Positions 1 to 8,107 of a stretch of DNA of 64,000 nucleotides are shown in pieces; the stretch's first letter is position 1, and the number at the start of each line of letters is the position of its first letter. Source of the stretch: Gallibacterium trehalosifermentans (GTDB lineage: Bacteria; Pseudomonadota; Gammaproteobacteria; Enterobacterales; Pasteurellaceae); contig NZ_JBHLWB010000001.1 in NCBI RefSeq assembly GCF_042433055.1, positions 248,001 through 312,000 of the forward strand, in the 5' to 3' direction. The notes beneath the pieces were generated by a model. It saw nothing but the letters and a program-made list of their open reading frames with translations, had not been told where the DNA came from and did no database searches. Position numbers and translations under genes: made by a program.

Positions 1-648
1 CATAAGAAATCAACCGCGACACAGGCATGGAAACGCTTGAACGCGGAAATATTAAGCACTGAATTCAAGTTCGGTGAGGAAACCGAAGAGGTTTACCAAA
101 AAGATGGTTATGCGGTATGCGTAACAACTCAAGGATATGGGTGGAGAAAGCTTCGTGATTTAGAGGAAGAAGAGTTTAGAAGACTAAACCCAGCGAATCC
201 GGACGAACGCCCATATGCGAACGATATAAGAAAACTTTCAGAGCAAATAGATGCTCTGAAAGAAGAGTATGAATTGCTCGAAACCAAGAAAGCGGTGCGT
301 GATAAATGTGCACCTGCCATCAAAAACTTACTCCGATTCATGGAACAGGAGAATCTCAGAAATGAGGATAGAATCCGTGACGACGAGGCAAAAAAGGCGA
401 AAGGTAAGATAAACCCTGACAAGGTATCTTTTCCATGCCCAGAGGCATTAGCTACAGGGAAGTGGAAGTTTGAGCATGGGATGGAAATACCGTATGCAGA
501 GTTCAACATCAAAGATGCTGAGGCAATCACTGCATTCTTCAAAGAGCGTAGTAAGTTAAACGGGATAGAGAATGTCGCAGGAAAGGACAGAAATAGAGTC
601 CTCCGCAAAGACAGATTAATCCAAAGTTTAAGAGGTGTTGACTACTAA
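1..648 (+). CDS. Unrecognised accessory (phage/element-like) protein, 5' truncated by the window
   Basis: The frame is open from the first base, and a TTG at 37 is only an internal possibility, so the gene most likely begins left of the window. About 215 residues are visible. They are hydrophilic and charged, with no signal peptide or membrane segment. A Glu/Lys-rich, probably helical stretch lies around residues 60-120 counted from the TTG, and a basic C-terminus ends in GVDY. Codon use is foreign: 10 of the 17 arginines after the TTG are AGA, and ATA occurs, whereas neighbouring core genes mostly use CGT/CGC/CGA. A terminator follows directly. I do not recognise the family. A prophage or integrative-element cargo gene is an inference from codon use and its isolated position beside grpE. 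Confidence 0.6.
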   Translation, partial: HKKSTATQAWKRLNAEILSTEFKFGEETEEVYQKDGYAVCVTTQGYGWRKLRDLEEEEFRRLNPANPDERPYANDIRKLSEQIDALKEEYELLETKKAVRDKCAPAIKNLLRFMEQENLRNEDRIRDDEAKKAKGKINPDKVSFPCPEALATGKWKFEHGMEIPYAEFNIKDAEAITAFFKERSKLNGIENVAGKDRNRVLRKDRLIQSLRGVDY

Positions 649-654
649 ACCAAC

Positions 655-683
655 AAGGACAGCGAAAGCTGTCCTTTCTTATA
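655..683 (+). terminator. Rho-independent terminator of the left-edge gene
   Basis: A 9-bp stem (AAGGACAGC at 655-663 with GCTGTCCTT at 668-676) closes a GAAA tetraloop and is followed by a short TCTT run, 6 nt after the stop codon. The 3' arm can instead pair with a downstream copy (see the inverted repeat at 670-714). Confidence 0.7.
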
Positions 684-714
684 TGTACACGCGATGTGCC
701 TATAAGAAAGGACA
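670..714. repeat. 14-bp perfect inverted repeat overlapping the terminator arm
   Basis: Arm 670-683 is exactly complementary to arm 701-714, with a 17-nt loop. The left arm shares bases with the 3' arm of the 655-676 terminator, so the two hairpins cannot form together. Confidence 0.7.
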
Positions 715-812
715 TGCTTAAAAAACCTCAATTTTTAAACACACCATATCCTCCCCAAACAGCCACCAGTCTTGCCGTTCAAACCCGCGCCTTACGGCAA
801 GGGAAGAAAGGT

Positions 813-841
813 AAAGGGCAAAGGGCAAAGGGCAAAGGGGG
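813..841 (+). repeat. Tandem AAAGGGC heptamer repeat, possible G-quadruplex
   Basis: Three exact AAAGGGC units (813-833) are followed by AAAGGGGG. This gives four runs of at least three G separated by 4-nt loops, the standard pattern for an intramolecular G-quadruplex on the plus strand. A 7-bp unit is also prone to copy-number slippage. Confidence 0.75.
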
Positions 842-978
842 TAGAAGAAAGAGGAGGGGAAGATAGTAAGGGTAAAAGAAACCTTTTTAGATGGAGAAAT
901 GCTGAATTCTTGATAGAAAATTAAAAGGATTGAGCAAGTACTACCCAATCCTCTATTTTTCCTAATTAAATTATATAA

Positions 979-1569
979 TTATGCTGCAATCATCACCATT
1001 GCAGGGCGAATAACCCGACCATTTAATAAATAGCCTTTTTGCAATACTGTGGTGATTTGATTGGTGGTAAAGCCTTCTGCTGGCTGCATTGAAATAGCCT
1101 GATGTAGGTCTGGGTTAAACGTTTCACCAACTACACCAACAGGTTCAATGCCAAATTTAGCAACGGTAGAAAGTAGGTCTTTTAAGGTAAGTTCTACGCC
1201 ATCAAATAGTGCTTTTACACTTTCATCTTCAGAGGTATTGGGGGTAGAGGCTGCACGTTCTAAGTTGTCGATAACATTTAAAATTTCTTTAGCAAATTTT
1301 TCTAACCCAAATTTATGTGCTTTTTCAACATCTGCTTCGGTACGACGACGAATATTATCAATTTCTGCACGTGTTCTTAATAAAATATCTTGTTCTTTTT
1401 TTGCTGCCTCTTCTAATTGGCTTTCTAAGTCTTGAATTTTCGCGAGGGCTTCCGTTAATGGATCAGTTTCTTCAGCAATGTTTTCTGGTTGAGGATTTTC
1501 AGTCGTTGTATCTTGTAATTCTTCGTTTGCCATTACTTTTTCTTCATTTGCTGTTTGTTGTTCAGACAT
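979..1569 (-). CDS. grpE: Nucleotide exchange factor GrpE
   Basis: GrpE is the cytoplasmic nucleotide-exchange factor of DnaK, driving ADP release in the Hsp70 cycle. The 196-residue product has the family layout: an acidic disordered N-terminus, a long coiled coil (roughly residues 40-95), then the compact beta domain with the typical GVVGETFNPDLHQA stretch and a C-terminus of RPAMVMIAA. Length matches E. coli GrpE (197). I start at the ATG at 1569 because GGAGAA lies just upstream. An in-frame ATG 18 nt earlier would include that ribosome site. It is divergent from nadK, as in Haemophilus. The gene sits at the boundary with the accessory left edge. Confidence 0.96.
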   Translation of the reverse strand: MSEQQTANEEKVMANEELQDTTTENPQPENIAEETDPLTEALAKIQDLESQLEEAAKKEQDILLRTRAEIDNIRRRTEADVEKAHKFGLEKFAKEILNVIDNLERAASTPNTSEDESVKALFDGVELTLKDLLSTVAKFGIEPVGVVGETFNPDLHQAISMQPAEGFTTNQITTVLQKGYLLNGRVIRPAMVMIAA

Positions 1570-1693
1570 AGTTTTCTCCAAAATCAAATAGATGCTTTAA
1601 CATCAGCTAGTTTAACAAAAAAACACTATTGCCGCTAATTATTCACGTTCAGATAGTGATTAAGTCAAATTTATCGACAAAAGTTGTGCTAAT

Positions 1694-1719
1694 ATATGCC
1701 TCATTTGGCGCAATTCAAG
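1694..1719 (-). promoter_or_regulatory. Possible sigma32 promoter of grpE
   Basis: Reading the minus strand, an exact CTTGAA (-35) is followed after 12 nt by AGGCATAT, a partial match to CCCCATNT. The spacer is one short of the usual range and the leader would be about 115 nt, so this is tentative. Heat-shock control of grpE is expected from the family. Confidence 0.3.
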
Positions 1720-1749
1720 GATTGAAACAGTATCAACTGGGTAATTGTT

Positions 1750-2670
1750 ATGCAAGAGTTTAATATAAAGGAGCATCGTCATTCATTGCACCGTTCATTT
1801 AGAACGATTGGAGTGGTTGGACAACCACGCCATGATGATCGTTTGCAAATGCATCAAGATTTATTTATCTGGCTTCGTCATCGAGGTTATCACGTTTTAG
1901 TTGAGCCAGAAGTGGGACAAGCACTCAAGTTAGATGCGCAACATATTGCAACGTTAGAGGAAATTGGTGCCGCGGCGGAGCTTGTAATTGTGATTGGTGG
2001 TGATGGCAATATGCTCGGGAAAGCAAGAGTATTATCACGTTATAACACGGCATTAATCGGCATCAATCGAGGCAATTTAGGTTTTCTTACTGATATTGAC
2101 CCAGACCAAGTATATGCACAACTTTCTGCTTGTTTAGATCGAGGAGTCTTTTTTGTTGAAGAGCGTTTTTTGTTAGATGTGAATGTGGTGCGTAATGGAG
2201 AAGTGATTGCCGCAAATCAAGCGATTAATGAGGTGGTTATTCACCCAGCAAAAATTGTGCATATGATTGATTTCCAAGTTTATATCAACGATAAATTCTG
2301 TTTTTCACAACGTTCAGATGGGCTAATTATTGCCACGCCAACGGGCTCAACCGCTTATTCTCTGTCTGCTGGTGGACCAATTTTGACGCCATTATTAAAT
2401 GCGATTACTTTAGTGCCAATGTTTCCGCATACGCTTTCCTCTCGCCCATTAGTGGTAGATGGCGACAGTAAATTACATTTCCGTTTTGCTCAATATAATA
2501 TCCGACAACTGGAAGTGAGCTGTGATAGTCAAGTCAATATTCCATTCTGTATTGATGATGTGATTGTGGTAAAGAAGAGTGATCTACGCATGAAATTATT
2601 GCATTTAGAAGATTATAATTATTACAACATCTTGAGTTCGAAATTAGGTTGGCTAAAAAAATTATTCTAA
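1750..2670 (+). CDS. nadK: NAD kinase
   Basis: This enzyme phosphorylates NAD to NADP using ATP (or polyphosphate) in the cytoplasm and is the sole route to NADP. The 306-residue protein shows the NAD-kinase GGDGN motif at about residues 83-87 and the conserved RGNLGFLTDI stretch. It also has the ATPTGSTAYSLSAGGP motif that binds the substrate near residue 200. Length is slightly above E. coli (292). The upstream ribosome-binding match is weak, but the start keeps the usual N-terminal Rossmann strand (TIGVVGQPRHDD). It is divergent from grpE and followed by recN after 73 nt, with its own control element in between. Confidence 0.96.
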   Translation: MQEFNIKEHRHSLHRSFRTIGVVGQPRHDDRLQMHQDLFIWLRHRGYHVLVEPEVGQALKLDAQHIATLEEIGAAAELVIVIGGDGNMLGKARVLSRYNTALIGINRGNLGFLTDIDPDQVYAQLSACLDRGVFFVEERFLLDVNVVRNGEVIAANQAINEVVIHPAKIVHMIDFQVYINDKFCFSQRSDGLIIATPTGSTAYSLSAGGPILTPLLNAITLVPMFPHTLSSRPLVVDGDSKLHFRFAQYNIRQLEVSCDSQVNIPFCIDDVIVVKKSDLRMKLLHLEDYNYYNILSSKLGWLKKLF

Positions 2671-2688
2671 ATTAGCAAAGAAATACTT

Positions 2689-2727
2689 TACTGTATAAAA
2701 AAACAGTATATACTGATATTTATACAG
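2689..2727 (+). promoter_or_regulatory. LexA (SOS) box plus a second near-box upstream of recN
   Basis: The sequence at 2689-2708 is a canonical SOS box: CTG, 10 AT-rich bases, CAG, flanked by TA. A second CTG...CAG at 2713-2727 has only 9 bases between the halves. The two share a palindromic junction (CAGTATATACTG, 2704-2715). Multiple LexA boxes in front of recN are known in enterobacteria. Confidence 0.85.
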
Positions 2728-2743
2728 TATTGGAGGGTTTCTT

Positions 2744-4420
2744 ATGCTTACTCAATTACAAATTAATAATTTTGCGATTGTAAATCGGCTTACACTTGAT
2801 TTTGCCTGTGGTATGTCTGTGGTTACAGGAGAAACAGGGGCTGGCAAATCTATTGCATTAGATGCGTTAGAAGTCTGTTTAGGGCAGCGTGTTGATAGTG
2901 GTATGTTGCGTTCTGGTGAAGGAAGAGCTGATATTAGTGCGGTTTTTTCGCTTCAAGATAATCCCGCTGCACAGCAGTGGTTAAAAGCGCATGAATTGAA
3001 TGATGAAGATAATCCAGAAGAATGTATTTTACGCCGTACTATTAATGTAGATGGACGTTCGAAAGGTTTTATTAATAATCAACCTGTTCCTGCAGCACAA
3101 TTAAGAGAATTAGGAGAATTATTAATTCAAATTAGTGGGCAACACGCTTCACAGCGGCTACTAAAACCAGAATATCAATTACAGTTATTAGATACATTTT
3201 GTCATAATCAGAGCTTGTTACAGCAATTATCTGATCGGTTTTATCATTGGAAAAAACAGCAACGTAATTTAGCCGAATTTCGGCAAAAATGTGCGGAAAA
3301 TGAAGCAAGAAAACAGTTGTTACATTACCAAATTGAAGAGTTAAATGAATTTGCTTTAAAAGCAGGTGAGTTTGAAGAGTTAGACAGTACACAAAAGCGG
3401 TTGGCGAATAGTGATCTGTTAAATCGAGGTTCACAAGCTGTCTTGCAATTACTTGCAGAAAATGAAACTGCCAATATTGAGAATTTATTAAATAAAGCAA
3501 CCCATTATGTAGATGAATTAGTTGAAGCTGATGAGCAGTTTAATAATGCACAACAGCTGTTACAACAAGCGCAAATTTATATCCAAGAGGCATTTTCAGA
3601 AGTACAACATTTAGCTTATCGTATTGAAGATGATCCTGAGTTATTAGTCCACACTGAAATGCGTATTAAGCAAGCATTGCAGTTAGCTCAAAAACATCGA
3701 GTTGAGGTAACTGAGTTAGTGAATCACCATCAACAACTGAAACAAGAATATACTCAATTAGCTGATTATATTGATGGTGAAGAATGTTTAATTGCGATAG
3801 AGCAGCAAGCCTATCAAAACGTATTACAAATTGCACAACAATTATCTGAGCGTCGCCAACAAGGGGCAATTTTATTAGCAAAATCGGTTACTCAACAAAT
3901 TAAACAGTTGGCAATGGAAAATGCTGAGTTTGATATTCAATGTTCAATAGATAGAGAAAAAGTTACGGTAAATGGCTTTGATCAAGTAACCTTTATGCTG
4001 ATGAGTAATTTAGGGCAGACAGCGCAACCATTACATAAAAATGCCTCTGGGGGTGAATTATCACGTATTGCATTAGTGTTACAAACATTAACATCAGATA
4101 AAAGTGCTGTACCTACTATTATTTTCGATGAAATTGATGTGGGAATTAGTGGTGCAACGGCAAGTATTGTTGGAAAGTTACTGCGTACATTAGGTGAAAA
4201 AGTACAAATTTTATGTATTACGCATTTGCCACAAGTTGCCTCACATGGGCATCAACATTATAAAGTAGAGAAGTTTAGCAAAGCGGGTAAGACAGAAAGC
4301 AAAGTGATGCTATTAAATAATGATGAGCGAATTGAGGAAATTGGACGTTTATTAGGTGGAAGTCAAGTTACACAAACTTCATTAGCCAATGCAAAAGAGT
4401 TGTTAGCCTTAGCGAGTTGA
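2744..4420 (+). CDS. recN: DNA repair protein RecN
   Basis: RecN is an SMC-like ATPase that works in recombinational repair of double-strand breaks. The 558-residue protein begins with the ABC head half carrying Walker A (GETGAGKS, residues 29-36). A long Gln/Leu-rich coiled coil follows (about 150-380), then the second head half with the signature NASGGELSRIAL, Walker B (TIIFDEIDVGISG) and the switch region (CITHLPQVASHG). E. coli RecN is 553 residues. A strong GGAGGG precedes the ATG. The upstream LexA box predicts DNA-damage induction, which fits the family. A terminator hairpin follows, so it is probably monocistronic. Confidence 0.97.
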   Translation: MLTQLQINNFAIVNRLTLDFACGMSVVTGETGAGKSIALDALEVCLGQRVDSGMLRSGEGRADISAVFSLQDNPAAQQWLKAHELNDEDNPEECILRRTINVDGRSKGFINNQPVPAAQLRELGELLIQISGQHASQRLLKPEYQLQLLDTFCHNQSLLQQLSDRFYHWKKQQRNLAEFRQKCAENEARKQLLHYQIEELNEFALKAGEFEELDSTQKRLANSDLLNRGSQAVLQLLAENETANIENLLNKATHYVDELVEADEQFNNAQQLLQQAQIYIQEAFSEVQHLAYRIEDDPELLVHTEMRIKQALQLAQKHRVEVTELVNHHQQLKQEYTQLADYIDGEECLIAIEQQAYQNVLQIAQQLSERRQQGAILLAKSVTQQIKQLAMENAEFDIQCSIDREKVTVNGFDQVTFMLMSNLGQTAQPLHKNASGGELSRIALVLQTLTSDKSAVPTIIFDEIDVGISGATASIVGKLLRTLGEKVQILCITHLPQVASHGHQHYKVEKFSKAGKTESKVMLLNNDERIEEIGRLLGGSQVTQTSLANAKELLALAS

Positions 4421-4429
4421 AAAATAAAT

Positions 4430-4490
4430 AAACCACTTTTTGTTTTTGATGCTTAGTTAGCGTCAATCATGTCAAAAAGTGGTTTCTTAT
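4430..4490 (+). terminator. recN terminator, long two-part hairpin
   Basis: A perfect 13-bp stem (4430-4442 with 4473-4485) encloses a second 6-bp stem in its loop (TGATGC with GCGTCA, one G-T pair). A T-rich tail (TTTCTTATTTC) follows. Confidence 0.75.
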
Positions 4491-4556
4491 TTCATTATTT
4501 ATTACTAAATGTGATAAATATTGTTATCGCAAAAATGCTAGTAAGCAATGAATAGG

Positions 4557-5765
4557 CTAGCCTACAACTGGTGGTAAATAACCAGCGGAAATTAGGAATG
4601 GCACATTCATAATGAGCAGTCCTAATAATAATGCAATGAATAATCCGAGATTACCACCGATGACACGATAAGGTAAATCAGGATATTTTCTACGTAAGAC
4701 CCAAGCCATACCGACTGGTAGCACTAGACCGTAAAACGTGAACATTTGCCCTGCGTAAGTGAGTACAGCTAAAAAATCACGATAGAAGATTGCAAATAAC
4801 AAAGTTGGCACAAAAGTAAGCAAACTTAGACTAATGCGAGAAGCCTTAATATTAATGCGTTTTAACAGATCGTCTAAGCAATCTACTAATGCTAAAGAAA
4901 CACCTAAAAATGAGGTGATCAAAGCGAGTACTGAGAATGTACGCACAATCCAGCTAATAAAGAGGCTACCTGTTGCTTGATACGTAGCTTCAACTAAGCC
5001 ATTTAATGTTGGATCATTACGAATAATTTGCACAAATTGTGATTGTTCAAATACACCATGTGTTGCCATTTGCCACAGAATATAAGCAACTAAAGGAATA
5101 GCAGTACCACCAATAATGGCAATACGTAAACGGCGAATATCGCCATCTAAATAATTATTAATGCTTGGAATAACCACATGGAAGCCAAAAGAGGTAAAGA
5201 AGACAGGGCTTGCAGAAATAATTAAGAAATGATGTAACGGCATTGCGCCAAGATTAGCTACTGTAACTTTTGGTAACATTAAGAATAATACCGATCCAAA
5301 CGCAATTAATTTTGCAATAAATAAGAGGCGTGTAAAACCATCAACGGCACTTGTTCCAATAGTAACGATAATGGCAAATAAAACCACAAATACAAGAATA
5401 GCTAAGGTGTTAGCGTGTTCTCCAGCAAAAGTGAAATAAGGCGTGAACAGATCACCACCACCAAGTGAATACACGGTTAAAATAGCATACATAAAGATGA
5501 CTAAAGAAAGGGTTGCTAAGAGCCGACCGATGAGACCAAAATGCTGTTCGGCTAAGGTTGCGATTCCAGCATCTTTGCGTGCTGCTTTTTGATAAACCTC
5601 TACAAAGAGTAAAGCACTATAAGAAAGTAATACCCATAAAATAAAGAGCAATAATAAAGTGGTAGTAAACCCCATTTCGGCAGAGGTTAATGGCATTGCT
5701 AGCATGCCTGCTCCAATGGTTGTTCCCGCAACAATGAGAGAACTGCCTAACGTTTTGTTTTTCAT
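4557..5765 (-). CDS. tyrP: Tyrosine-specific transporter, HAAAP family (TyrP-like)
   Basis: This is an inner-membrane proton symporter for aromatic amino acids. The 402-residue protein has about 11 hydrophobic segments. It opens with the family signature GSSLIVAGTTIGAGMLAMP, ends without a soluble domain, and closely resembles Haemophilus TyrP proteins. The substrate call, tyrosine rather than tryptophan (Mtr/TnaB), rests on overall resemblance and on the two TyrR-box-like elements just upstream. The start has only a weak GAGA-type ribosome site. The gene converges with recN and is divergent from prfA. Confidence 0.88.
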   Translation of the reverse strand: MKNKTLGSSLIVAGTTIGAGMLAMPLTSAEMGFTTTLLLLFILWVLLSYSALLFVEVYQKAARKDAGIATLAEQHFGLIGRLLATLSLVIFMYAILTVYSLGGGDLFTPYFTFAGEHANTLAILVFVVLFAIIVTIGTSAVDGFTRLLFIAKLIAFGSVLFLMLPKVTVANLGAMPLHHFLIISASPVFFTSFGFHVVIPSINNYLDGDIRRLRIAIIGGTAIPLVAYILWQMATHGVFEQSQFVQIIRNDPTLNGLVEATYQATGSLFISWIVRTFSVLALITSFLGVSLALVDCLDDLLKRINIKASRISLSLLTFVPTLLFAIFYRDFLAVLTYAGQMFTFYGLVLPVGMAWVLRRKYPDLPYRVIGGNLGLFIALLLGLLIMNVPFLISAGYLPPVVG

Positions 5766-5803
5766 TATAAATGTCTCGCTAATTGTGAATGACGGGCAAA
5801 TTC

Positions 5804-5840
5804 TATAAAAAACCTTTTACAATGTAATCCTTTTTTTACA
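5804..5840 (-). promoter_or_regulatory. Tandem TyrR boxes upstream of tyrP
   Basis: TyrR binds TGTAAA-N6-TTTACA. Here 5823-5840 reads TGTAAT-N6-TTTACA (11 of 12 half-site bases) and 5804-5821 reads TATAAA-N6-TTTACA (also 11 of 12). One base separates them. They lie 39-75 nt upstream of the tyrP start, where promoter elements are expected. Paired boxes allow cooperative tyrosine-dependent repression in E. coli. I see nothing else definite in the rest of the 368-nt gap to prfA. Confidence 0.7.
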
Positions 5841-6136
5841 CTTTAAGTCTATATTTAGACCAATAGCTCATTTTTTGCGCGCAATAGTAACTATTTCGTC
5901 ATAAGATTACGAGCTGTGAGAAGATCGTTTGATTAGAGATGACAGAACAATAAAGGGTGAATCAATAAGGGGCAATTCAATGTTAATGAAGATAATATTC
6001 AATCAAGTTATACAATAATCATTCTTAGTTAGGAAAAAATAAATTTTTCTATCGTCTTTTTCATTGTTAGGTTTTTCGTTAGAATAAGCGGATTTTTGAC
6101 TGAAGCATATATTGACAATAACAACAAAGGTGCATG

Positions 6137-7219
6137 ATGAAAGCCTCAATTATTAGTAAATTAGAAACCTTAGATGAACGTTATGAAGAGTTGCAAGCAC
6201 TGCTTGGTGATCCTTCAGTAATCAATGACCAAGAAAAGTTTCGTGCATATTCAAAAGAGTATGCGCAACTAGAAGATGTCGTGAAATGTTTTTCTCGTTG
6301 GAAACAGTTAAATAACGATTTAGAAGAGGCGAAAATTTTACTTGATGATCCGAGTATGAAAGAGATGGCGGAAGAAGAGATCGCTTCTTGTACTGTGGGA
6401 ATTGAGGAAAGCGAGCAGCAATTACAAATTTTATTGCTGCCTAAAGATCCTAATGATGAATATAACTGTTATTTAGAAATTCGTGCAGGAACAGGTGGTG
6501 ATGAGGCAGGTATTTTTGCAGGTGATTTATTCAGAATGTATAGCCGTTATGCAGAAAGCAAACGCTGGCGGACAGAAGTGCTAAGCGCGAATGAGAGTGA
6601 GCAAGGTGGTTATAAAGAAATCATTGTAAAAATCAGTGGTGAGAGTGTTTATGGACAGTTGAAATTTGAATCTGGTGGACACCGTGTGCAACGTGTACCA
6701 AAAACGGAATCACAAGGGCGTATCCATACCTCTGCCTGTACGGTTGCTGTGATGCCTGAATTACCAGAATCTGCTTTACCAGAAATTAATCCAGCTGATT
6801 TACGGATCGATACTTATCGTTCATCTGGTGCAGGTGGGCAGCACGTTAATACTACGGATTCTGCAGTACGTATTACTCATATTCCAACAGGGATCGTAGT
6901 GGAGTGCCAAGATGAACGTTCACAACATAAAAATAAAGCAAAAGCGATGTCTGTGTTAGCTTCTCGTTTAGTACAGGCAGAAGAGGAGCGTAAAGCAGCT
7001 GAGCAAGCCGATACACGCCGTAGTTTATTAGGTTCTGGCGATCGTTCAGATAAAATCCGTACTTATAACTATCCACAAGGTCGAGTAACGGATCATCGTA
7101 TCAACTTAACGCTATATCGTTTAGACGAAGTGATGAACGGCAAAATTGATGATTTAATTCAACCTATTATTACGGAATATCAAGCAGAACAACTGGCTGC
7201 TTTGTCAGAAAATGAGTAA
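6137..7219 (+). CDS. prfA: Peptide chain release factor 1
   Basis: RF1 reads UAA and UAG stop codons in the ribosomal A site and triggers peptide release. The protein carries the catalytic GGQ in SSGAGGQHVNTTDSAV (about residue 235). It also has the stop-codon recognition PxT motif, here PKT (near residue 187), followed by ESQGRIHTSACTVAV. There are two adjacent ATGs. I take the second (6137) because AAAGG sits 6 nt before it, giving 360 residues, exactly the E. coli length. The 3' end overlaps prmC by 8 nt. The pair is functionally linked, since PrmC methylates the GGQ glutamine of RF1. Confidence 0.97.
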   Translation: MKASIISKLETLDERYEELQALLGDPSVINDQEKFRAYSKEYAQLEDVVKCFSRWKQLNNDLEEAKILLDDPSMKEMAEEEIASCTVGIEESEQQLQILLLPKDPNDEYNCYLEIRAGTGGDEAGIFAGDLFRMYSRYAESKRWRTEVLSANESEQGGYKEIIVKISGESVYGQLKFESGGHRVQRVPKTESQGRIHTSACTVAVMPELPESALPEINPADLRIDTYRSSGAGGQHVNTTDSAVRITHIPTGIVVECQDERSQHKNKAKAMSVLASRLVQAEEERKAAEQADTRRSLLGSGDRSDKIRTYNYPQGRVTDHRINLTLYRLDEVMNGKIDDLIQPIITEYQAEQLAALSENE

Positions 7220-8099
7220 TTCTGCCTTAAGTTATCAAAATTGGCTACAGCAGGCGATACAACAACTATGTGTGATTGAAACGGTACCTGATGCTAAGAT
7301 TGATGCACAAATGTTATTACAATTTGTTACACAGAAGTCATCGGCTCAACTGATGGCTTTTGCGGAGACATTATTATCTGTTGAGCAATTACAAATCTTA
7401 AATCAATTTGTCCAACGACGTTTACAAGGGGAACCCATTGCTTACATCGTTGGTGAAAAAGGCTTCTGGACATTAGATTTAGCGGTATCAGATAAGACGC
7501 TTATTCCTCGTCCAGATACAGAGTGTTTAGTTGAAACTGCATTGGCGTTAATCGCTCAGCAGTTTACTGCAGAAGAAAAGTTAGCAATATTGGATTTAGG
7601 TACAGGAACAGGGGCGATAGCGTTAGCCTTAGCCTATGAATTGCAACAGCAAAATAGAACATATCAAATACTTGGTGTAGATAGGATTGTCGAAGCGGTG
7701 GAGTTAGCAAAACAAAATGCAGCGAGAAATCAGTTATCACAAGTCGAATTTATCCAAAGTAATTGGTTTGCTGCATTATCTAAGAATAAGAAGTTTGATC
7801 TTATTGTGAGTAATCCACCGTATATTGCAAAAGATGATCCTCATTTACAGCAGGGTGATGTGCGTTTTGAACCATTATCGGCATTGGTAGCAGAAAATGA
7901 TGGTTTAGCAGATATTGAGCATATTATTCAAACAGCGAGTGAATTTATTCAGCAACAGGGTTGGTTGTTGATTGAACATGGTTGGCAACAAGCCGAGATA
8001 GTGCAAACATTATTTCAACAATATCATTGGCAAAATGTGCAAACAATCAAAGACTATGGTGGTAATCAACGTGTTACCTTTGCACAATGGAATGGATAA
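7212..8099 (+). CDS. prmC: Release-factor glutamine N5-methyltransferase
   Basis: PrmC (HemK) transfers a methyl group from S-adenosylmethionine to the Gln of the GGQ motif in RF1 and RF2, speeding termination. In its 295 residues I see the N-terminal helical substrate domain (1-90), SAM motif I LDLGTGTGAIA (128-138) and the catalytic NPPY (201-204). It starts inside the end of prfA, which indicates translational coupling, and its own end is close to the next gene. The prfA-prmC order is widely conserved. Confidence 0.96.
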   Translation: MSNSALSYQNWLQQAIQQLCVIETVPDAKIDAQMLLQFVTQKSSAQLMAFAETLLSVEQLQILNQFVQRRLQGEPIAYIVGEKGFWTLDLAVSDKTLIPRPDTECLVETALALIAQQFTAEEKLAILDLGTGTGAIALALAYELQQQNRTYQILGVDRIVEAVELAKQNAARNQLSQVEFIQSNWFAALSKNKKFDLIVSNPPYIAKDDPHLQQGDVRFEPLSALVAENDGLADIEHIIQTASEFIQQQGWLLIEHGWQQAEIVQTLFQQYHWQNVQTIKDYGGNQRVTFAQWNG

Positions 8100-8107
8100 T
8101 AACAAGA

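Larger units (their letters stand above)
649..978. other. Non-coding accessory interval next to grpE
   Basis: This 330-nt gap holds the terminator and inverted repeat described separately, then a purine-rich stretch (about 800-890) with a tandem heptamer repeat. A 76-codon open frame on the minus strand (718-948) translates the repeat into low-complexity Pro/Leu/Phe text. I see no good start context for it and do not call it a gene. Confidence 0.5.

Noticed and set aside
129..608. 159-codon open frame antisense to the left-edge gene
   Set aside because: It is a shadow of the sense frame, with low-complexity Ser-rich text and no start context.
718..948. 76-codon open frame on the minus strand over the heptamer repeat
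   Set aside because: No convincing ribosome site. Much of it is translated simple repeat, and it would read into the accessory interval without any recognisable domain.
1588..1749. Standard sigma70 promoter for grpE (TTGACT near 1665)
   Set aside because: No acceptable -10 hexamer at the right spacing; only the weak sigma32-like match was kept, at low confidence.
4430..4485. AAACCACTTTTTG / CAAAAAGTGGTTT inverted repeat considered as a variant uptake-signal pair
   Set aside because: I could not find an excess of this motif elsewhere by eye, and the structure is fully explained as the recN terminator.
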